NCBI GenBank assembly: GCA_044340865.1
Contig: JBIISW010000074.1
Location: forward strand, 1 to 12,386
Reading direction: 5' to 3'
DNA length: 12,386 nt
DNA from: UBA4416 sp044340865
Lineage (GTDB): Bacteria; Bacteroidota; Bacteroidia; B-17B0; Aurantibacillaceae
Part shown: positions 7,934-12,386 of the stretch, piece by piece
How the letters are laid out: each line of letters starts with the position of its first letter
How positions within the stretch are numbered: the stretch's first letter is position 1
Translations under genes and position numbers: made by a program
The notes under the pieces: generated by a model
What the model was told of the DNA's origin: nothing
Seen by the model: only the letters and a program-made list of their open reading frames with translations
Databases searched by the model: none

Positions 7934-7964
7934 TTGTTAATTATGGTAAAAAATGGTATTTTAG
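7934..7964 (+). promoter_or_regulatory. Probable promoter of the first POT transporter gene
   Basis: TTG (7934-7936), a 20 bp spacer, then TATTTTAG (7957-7964), which differs from TAnnTTTG at one position. It lies between the cold-shock terminator and the transporter ATG at 7999, where a promoter is required. The leader would be about 30 nt. Confidence 0.5.
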
Positions 7965-7998
7965 AACTTTAAATAAATAAAAACTAGTCATTAAAATT

Positions 7999-9375
7999 AT
8001 GGAAGAAACGGTAGCAACAAAAGGTCACCCAAAAGGATTATATTTATTATTTGCCACAGAAATGTGGGAGAGATTTTCTTATTATGGAATGAGAGGTATA
8101 TTAATTTTATACCTTACAAAATCTTTAGTAGAAGGTGGATTGGGTATTAACGAGCAATCAGCTTCTTTAATTTATGGTTTTTTTACCGGTTTCGTTTACT
8201 TTACTCCATTAATTGGTGGCTGGTTAGCAGATAAATACTTAGGTCAAAGAAACGCTATAACCATTGGTGGTATCACCATGATGATTGCTCAGTTTGTTTT
8301 ATTTGGAATAAATACTCAAACGGGACTTTATATTGGATTGTTTTTATTAATTATTGGTAACGGATTTTTCAAACCAAATATTTCTACAATTGTAGGAAGG
8401 TTATATTCCGCTAACGACCCAAAAAGAGATTCTGCTTTTTCAATTTTTTATATGGGTATAAATTTAGGTGCATTCATAGCTCCTTTAGTTATTGGTTTAT
8501 TTGCTGAAAATTTATTTGCAACAAAAGATGAAACTGGTAAGATTTTAACTTATGGTTATAAATATGGATTTTTAATTGCTGGTTTAGGAATGTTACTAGG
8601 TCAAGTGTTATTTAACACAATGGCTAAAAAATACCTTGGTAACATAGGCGAATCTCCAGCTAAACAAAAAGCAAGTGCTGATTTAGAGAATAAAGTTGCT
8701 GATCCAGAAAAACCATTAACAAAAGAAGAAAAGCAAAGAGTTACCGTTATTTTTATTTTAACGGCGTTCGTGATATTCTTTTGGGCAGGTTTTGAGCAAG
8801 CAGGATCATCATTAAGTTTATATACTGATAAATTCATCGATAGAACTGTATTTGGTTTTGAAATTCCAACATCATGGTTTCAGTCTGTTAACCCATTATT
8901 TATTGTAGCTCTAGCGCCATTATTTTCTATTTTTTGGACAAGTAACCTTGGTAAGAAATTAACAACACCTGTTAAAATGGGCTTAGGAATGATTTTATTA
9001 GGCATTGGATTTTTCTTTATGCTTGGTGCCGTTTCAGAAAGAGGTGGAGACAATCAAGATATTACCATTAAGGCAAGTTTATTTTGGTTAGTGATGACTT
9101 ATTTAATTCATACGTTAGGAGAATTGTGTTTATCCCCAGTTGGATTATCTGTTGTAACTAAATTAGCACCTGTTAAACTAGCATCTCTAATGATGGGAGT
9201 TTGGATGTTAGCAACATTTGTAGCCAACATTATTGGTGGTTTCGTATCAGCATACGTAGAAGCATTAGGTGCATTTGCAATTTTTGCTACCATTGCAGGT
9301 TTTGTAATTGTTTTAGGCGTTGTTATGATTGCTTTAAGCAAGCCTATTTTAAAAATGATGCACGGCGTTAGATAA
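7999..9375 (+). CDS. POT/PTR family proton-coupled oligopeptide transporter (first of two, 12-helix form)
   Basis: 458 residues, inner membrane. It is expected to import di- and tripeptides with protons. Helix 1 carries the family ExxER motif (Glu21, Glu24, Arg25 in EMWERFSYYG). Helix 4 has GNGFFKPNIST, helix 5 FYMGINLGAF, helix 7 FWAGFEQAGSS with Glu266, and helix 10 GELCLSPVG with Glu375; these are the conserved proton/peptide-site residues. I count twelve membrane helices. Between helices 6 and 7 (about 213-245) there is a charged Lys/Glu-rich loop rather than the two extra helices (HA, HB) common in bacterial POTs, which explains the shorter length than its neighbour. It has its own predicted promoter and a terminator immediately downstream. 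The next gene is a paralogue, so this is a tandem pair. The family is certain; substrate range cannot be read from sequence. Confidence 0.93.
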   Translation: MEETVATKGHPKGLYLLFATEMWERFSYYGMRGILILYLTKSLVEGGLGINEQSASLIYGFFTGFVYFTPLIGGWLADKYLGQRNAITIGGITMMIAQFVLFGINTQTGLYIGLFLLIIGNGFFKPNISTIVGRLYSANDPKRDSAFSIFYMGINLGAFIAPLVIGLFAENLFATKDETGKILTYGYKYGFLIAGLGMLLGQVLFNTMAKKYLGNIGESPAKQKASADLENKVADPEKPLTKEEKQRVTVIFILTAFVIFFWAGFEQAGSSLSLYTDKFIDRTVFGFEIPTSWFQSVNPLFIVALAPLFSIFWTSNLGKKLTTPVKMGLGMILLGIGFFFMLGAVSERGGDNQDITIKASLFWLVMTYLIHTLGELCLSPVGLSVVTKLAPVKLASLMMGVWMLATFVANIIGGFVSAYVEALGAFAIFATIAGFVIVLGVVMIALSKPILKMMHGVR

Positions 9376-9395
9376 TTTTGATAATACAATACATT

Positions 9396-9429
9396 AAAAA
9401 CCTCTCTGAGTCATTAGAGAGGTTTTTTT
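9396..9429 (+). terminator. Intrinsic terminator between the two POT genes
   Basis: AAAAACCTCTCT (9396-9407) pairs with AGAGAGGTTTTT (9416-9427) around an 8-nt loop, and the T run continues to 9429. It starts 21 bases after the first POT stop. The A and T flanks make it formally symmetric, but only the plus-strand gene reads into it. Confidence 0.88.
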
Positions 9430-9453
9430 ATTAAACTGAATAATTGAATACCT

Positions 9454-10965
9454 ATGGAACAACAATTAACAATCGACGACATACAAAATTTTAAAGGTAA
9501 ATATCCAAAACAAATTTGGCCTTTGTTTTTTAGTGAAATGTGGGAGCGTTTTAGTTTTTATGGAATGAGGGGAATGTTAGCCTTTTTTATGGTTAATCAA
9601 CTTGATTTTGATAAAGTAACAGCAAACCTTCAATATGGCGCTACACAAGCTTTTGTGTATGCCTTCACATTTATAGGTGGTTTATTAGCAGATAAAATTT
9701 TAGGTAAAAGACGTTCTTTATTTTGGGGTGGATTATTAATGATTGTTGGAAGTGTTTTATTAGCTATTAATCCGAAAGATTTTTTCTTTTTAGGAATAGC
9801 CTTTAATATTATTGGAACAGGTTTTTTTAAACCTAATATTTCCAGCATGGTTGGTAATTTGTATAAAGAAGGCGATGGTAGAGTAGATGCTGGTTTTATG
9901 CTCTTTTACGCTGGTGTAAATGCAGGTGCTTTTTTTGGCGGGTATTTATGCATTGCCATTGGTAAAGGTGAAATGCTGTCAACAGTAATTGCTGAAGAGT
10001 TGCGCTGGAATATTGCATTTGGTATTTCATCAATTTTTATGATAATAAGTCTATTAACGTTTTCTCAAACTCAAAAAAAATTAGGACAAATTGGTTTATC
10101 ACCTTTATTAGATAAAGATCCAAGTTACCGAAAGCGTTTAGAAATCATCACCTGTGTTGGTTCTATTTTGGCAATTCCACTTATTATGGCCATGGTTTCT
10201 AAAACAGAATATACTGATTATTTTATGTACACGATTGGACCTGCATCTTTGTTATATGTATTGTATGAAATGAAAAACTTTTCAGTTGCAGAAAATAAAA
10301 AAATTATTGCAGCTGTTTTATTTATGTTTTTTTCAATCATTTTTTGGGCATTTTTTGAGCAGAGTGGAGGCTCACTTAGCTTTTTTGCTGCAGAAAACTT
10401 AAACCATAATTTGTTAGGAATTAATCTTGACCCAAATGGCGTTAATAATTCATCCAATTCATTATTTGTAATCATTTTTGCAACACCATTAGGTTTGCTT
10501 TGGTTGTTTCTACATAAACGCAAATACGAGCCAAATACCATTGTAAAGTTCGGTTTAGGTTTTATATTTCTTGCACTTGGTTTTTATATATTTTATTACA
10601 CTAAGTTTTTTAGTGATGCAAATGGAATGACATCTTTAAATTTATTTACGATGGGTTGGTTTATTATAACCTTTGGAGAATTGTGCTTATCGCCAATTGG
10701 AACGTCTGTTATGACAAAATTATCACCTCAAAAACTTCAAGGTGTTATTATGGGAATGTGGTTTTTAGCAAGTGCCTATGGTCAATATTTTGCTGGTTTA
10801 TTAGGTGCTAATATTGCAGAAGCTTCAGAAAATTCTACAAACATGGAGAAGCTTACAATTTATGCAGATGGTTATAAAGAGCTTGCAATTTACGCATTCA
10901 TAGCTGGTGTTTTATTGATTGTAATTTCTCCATTCATCAAAAAATTGATGGGTAACGTCAAATAA
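9454..10965 (+). CDS. POT/PTR family proton-coupled oligopeptide transporter (second of two, 14-helix form)
   Basis: 503 residues, a usual length for bacterial POTs. The ExxER motif is at Glu28, Glu31 and Arg32 (EMWERFSFYG). GTGFFKPNISS marks helix 4, FYAGVNAGAF helix 5, FWAFFEQSGGS with Glu302 helix 7, and GELCLSPIGTS with Glu409 helix 10. Unlike the upstream paralogue it has two extra hydrophobic segments between helices 6 and 7 (about 229-252 and 258-275), corresponding to HA and HB, so 14 helices in all. The role would be inner-membrane import of short peptides with protons. It begins 24 bases after the preceding terminator. I found no good promoter in that gap, so it may depend on partial read-through or on a divergent promoter. 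A pentapeptide-repeat gene follows after 18 bases and is probably cotranscribed. Confidence 0.93.
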   Translation: MEQQLTIDDIQNFKGKYPKQIWPLFFSEMWERFSFYGMRGMLAFFMVNQLDFDKVTANLQYGATQAFVYAFTFIGGLLADKILGKRRSLFWGGLLMIVGSVLLAINPKDFFFLGIAFNIIGTGFFKPNISSMVGNLYKEGDGRVDAGFMLFYAGVNAGAFFGGYLCIAIGKGEMLSTVIAEELRWNIAFGISSIFMIISLLTFSQTQKKLGQIGLSPLLDKDPSYRKRLEIITCVGSILAIPLIMAMVSKTEYTDYFMYTIGPASLLYVLYEMKNFSVAENKKIIAAVLFMFFSIIFWAFFEQSGGSLSFFAAENLNHNLLGINLDPNGVNNSSNSLFVIIFATPLGLLWLFLHKRKYEPNTIVKFGLGFIFLALGFYIFYYTKFFSDANGMTSLNLFTMGWFIITFGELCLSPIGTSVMTKLSPQKLQGVIMGMWFLASAYGQYFAGLLGANIAEASENSTNMEKLTIYADGYKELAIYAFIAGVLLIVISPFIKKLMGNVK

Positions 10966-10983
10966 TTTTAAAGTTTTATAAAT

Positions 10984-11550
10984 ATGCACACAGCAAATAC
11001 AAATTCTGAAATTATTTCTAACATAAATTTTTTACAATCAAAATCTGAACGAGATCATTATGAAAATTGTGAATTTGTCAATTGTGTACTTTCTGATATC
11101 TCTCAATTAACCTTTATCAACTGTTCTTTTAAAAATTGTAACTTAAGTAATTGTGTTGTCAATAATAGTATGATACAAGATGTTAGTTTTTTAGATTGTA
11201 AATTATTAGGTGTTAATTTTTCTCAAGCTAAAGATTTTGCTTTTACTGTCTTTTGTAAACATTGTAATTTAGATTATGCTTCATTTGATAAAAAGAAATT
11301 AAATAAAAGTGTTTTTGATCACTGTAAAATGCATCACGTTAACTTCACGTTGGCTGATTTAAGTAAAAGTAAATTGATTAACTGTGATTTATTAGAAGCC
11401 CATTTTTCTCAAACAAACATCGCAACCGTTGATTTTACAAGCTCTCACAACTTTTCAATCAACCCGGAAAATAACCAAATTAAAAAAGCTAAATTTTCAA
11501 TGCAAGATTTAGAAAAACTATTATATCAATATGACATTATTGTAGAGTAA
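10984..11550 (+). CDS. Pentapeptide-repeat protein (McbG/Qnr-like fold), function unknown
   Basis: 188 residues, no signal peptide, so probably cytoplasmic. Residues about 29-151 follow the pentapeptide rule: a bulky Phe/Leu/Met/Ile recurs every fifth residue (31, 36; 44, 49, 54, 59, 64, 69, 74, 79; then 96 to 151 without a break), predicting a right-handed quadrilateral beta-helix. Nine of ten cysteines (29, 34, 47, 52, 57, 72, 94, 114, 134) sit at the inward i-2 position. The tail NPENNQIKKAKFS followed by a short amphipathic helix resembles the C-terminal cap of McbG/Qnr-type proteins. Qnr, McbG and MfpA mimic DNA and protect gyrase from quinolones or microcin B17, but most pentapeptide proteins have no known role and resistance should not be assumed. 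At 188 residues it is shorter than Qnr (about 215). It follows the second POT gene by 18 bases, and its last codons form the left arm of the terminator hairpin. Confidence 0.85.
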   Translation: MHTANTNSEIISNINFLQSKSERDHYENCEFVNCVLSDISQLTFINCSFKNCNLSNCVVNNSMIQDVSFLDCKLLGVNFSQAKDFAFTVFCKHCNLDYASFDKKKLNKSVFDHCKMHHVNFTLADLSKSKLINCDLLEAHFSQTNIATVDFTSSHNFSINPENNQIKKAKFSMQDLEKLLYQYDIIVE

Positions 11551-11579
11551 CGTATAGACATTATTCTACAATAATTTTT
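11536..11579 (+). terminator. Terminator hairpin built from the 3' ends of two convergent genes
   Basis: ATTATTGTAGAGTAA (11536-11550) pairs with TTATTCTACAATAAT (11561-11575). In plus-strand RNA this is a 15-bp stem with a single G-U wobble (11547 with 11564), a 10-nt loop equal to the intergenic spacer, and a T run to 11579. The left arm is the end of the pentapeptide gene and the right arm the end of the opposing gene. In minus-strand RNA the wobble becomes a C-A mismatch and no U run follows the stem, so it is predicted to stop mainly plus-strand transcription. Confidence 0.65.
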
Positions 11580-12386
11580 GTACTTTTTGAATGACTTGAA
11601 CTTGTCAATTTAATGATATATAATCCTTTTCCAAATGCGCCTAAGTTTATTTCTTTTTTCATTTCTTTAGTTAATTGAGGAATGTTTTCACTCTGAATGA
11701 TTTGACCAATGGCGTTATAAATATCCAATGTGTAATTTTCACTATTCACCGAGTTAACAACAATATTAATTTTTCCAGTTGTAGGATTTGGAAACACTTG
11801 ATAGGTAGTTTGTAAATCAGCATCGGTTATCCCCGTATTTAAAGGACTCACAATGTTTATATTATCTAAATAAATTGCTTGACCATAAAATCCTCTGTTT
11901 TGAAAAGCAAAGATGACGTTGGGTTGTCCTGCATATGTAATTAAGTCAACAGTGTCAGTTTCCCATTGTGAAGAATTTGGAACAAAGATAGCCGCAGTTT
12001 CATCTGGAGCTGTTGCTAATTGAATATCTCCTTTATTATAAATTTGAGTAAATGTAACGCCACAATCAGTTGAAACTAAAACGGCTAGCGTATCTGTATT
12101 AGCACCACTGTAGCGTGCATAAGCTCTATCAAAGTATAATTTAGGATGGATAGCAGATGTGAAATTAAATTTCGGCGACCTAAGTTCATCTCGTTTTCGA
12201 TTAACATCATTATTGTAATTATCAAAAAATACAGATGCTGCGCTTACTCCAAAACCACCAATAGTATTGCTATGTTGCCATGTGACTCCATCATTTCCTT
12301 TATCAATATTTTCCCAATTGATTGGTGTAACGGTTGAGGTAAAACCTTCTGTATAGGGCAAAGATTGAGGTGTTACCACATTGATA
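11561..12386 (-). CDS. Secreted protein with choice-of-anchor-J-like domain and T9SS type A sorting domain (N-terminal part outside window)
   Basis: The frame is open from the window edge to a stop at 11563-11561, giving 274 visible C-terminal residues. An in-frame GTG at 12379 could be called as a start, but the frame continues upstream of it and no signal peptide follows, so the gene is treated as 5'-partial. The first roughly 185 residues begin LPYTEGF and contain INWEN, then LRSPKFNFT, LYFDRAYARYSG, LAVLVSTDCGVTF and IYLDNINIV. This is the beta-sandwich pattern of choice-of-anchor-J/MAM-like modules, which in Bacteroidota often follow a secreted protease or other enzyme. The last 80 or so residues are a type A T9SS sorting domain: VFPNPTTGKINI, LDIYNAIGQII, GLYIIKL and the terminal KIIVE. 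The protein is therefore expected to cross the outer membrane by T9SS and be released or anchored on the surface after removal of this domain. What the missing N-terminal part does cannot be seen. Confidence 0.9.
   Translation of the reverse strand, partial: INVVTPQSLPYTEGFTSTVTPINWENIDKGNDGVTWQHSNTIGGFGVSAASVFFDNYNNDVNRKRDELRSPKFNFTSAIHPKLYFDRAYARYSGANTDTLAVLVSTDCGVTFTQIYNKGDIQLATAPDETAAIFVPNSSQWETDTVDLITYAGQPNVIFAFQNRGFYGQAIYLDNINIVSPLNTGITDADLQTTYQVFPNPTTGKINIVVNSVNSENYTLDIYNAIGQIIQSENIPQLTKEMKKEINLGAFGKGLYIIKLTSSSHSKSTKIIVE

Noticed and set aside
9373..9380. TAATTTTG as a promoter -7 element for the second POT gene
   Set aside because: It matches TAnnTTTG but overlaps the first POT stop codon, has no TTG about 20 bp upstream, and lies before a strong terminator.
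10984..11550. Calling the pentapeptide protein a quinolone-resistance (Qnr) determinant
   Set aside because: The fold and tail are similar, but it is shorter than Qnr, and most chromosomal pentapeptide proteins have no shown resistance role.
12377..12379. GTG as the start of the right-edge gene
   Set aside because: The frame stays open to the window edge, no signal peptide follows, and a T9SS cargo protein needs one; the residues continue an existing domain.

Overview
The window looks like chromosomal DNA from a low-GC member of the Bacteroidota, most likely a Flavobacteriales-type lineage. Three things point that way. The proteins at both edges look like type IX secretion (T9SS) cargo. Several intergenic regions carry the Bacteroidota promoter pattern (TTG, about 20 bp, TAnnTTTG). 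Start codons are preceded by A/T-rich leaders without a recognisable Shine-Dalgarno sequence. I cannot name a genus from the sequence alone. No tRNA, rRNA, CRISPR array, insertion sequence, phage gene or attachment site was seen, and no gene-free stretch exceeds 300 bases.

Layout. Left edge, minus strand: the N-terminal 429 residues of a secreted PKD/Ig-like repeat protein, running off the window, with a good promoter at 1312-1342. Next comes a 250-base divergent intergenic region holding several small palindromes. Plus strand, 1540-7601: an apparent three-gene operon made of a giant (1653 aa) periplasmic scaffold protein, the ClpS adaptor and an M48 family metallopeptidase lipoprotein. Then a monocistronic cold-shock protein gene with its own promoter and a strong intrinsic terminator. 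Then two tandem POT-family peptide transporters separated by a terminator, the second followed 18 bases later by a pentapeptide-repeat protein. Right edge, minus strand: the C-terminal 274 residues of a protein with a choice-of-anchor-J-like domain and a type A T9SS sorting domain, convergent with the pentapeptide gene.

The most unusual object is the 1653-residue protein. Its N-terminal half (signal peptide, TPRs, PD40/WD40-like propeller, carboxypeptidase-regulatory-like domain) matches the order known from the T9SS periplasmic protein PorE. Where PorE ends in an OmpA-like peptidoglycan-binding domain, this protein has several hundred residues of Ala/Lys/Glu/Gln-rich helical sequence and then three SPOR domains, another peptidoglycan-binding fold. 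The likely reading is an envelope tether or spacer, possibly serving T9SS or gliding; this is inference. The second notable object is the junction at 11536-11579. The last codons of two convergent genes, each encoding Ile-Ile-Val-Glu-stop, form the two arms of a hairpin that probably terminates the plus-strand unit.

Functionally the genes cover envelope architecture and protein export (edges and scaffold), protein quality control (ClpS, M48 lipoprotein), cold/RNA physiology (Csp), and peptide uptake (two POTs). The pentapeptide-repeat protein is of the gyrase-mimic fold, but its own role is not shown by the sequence.
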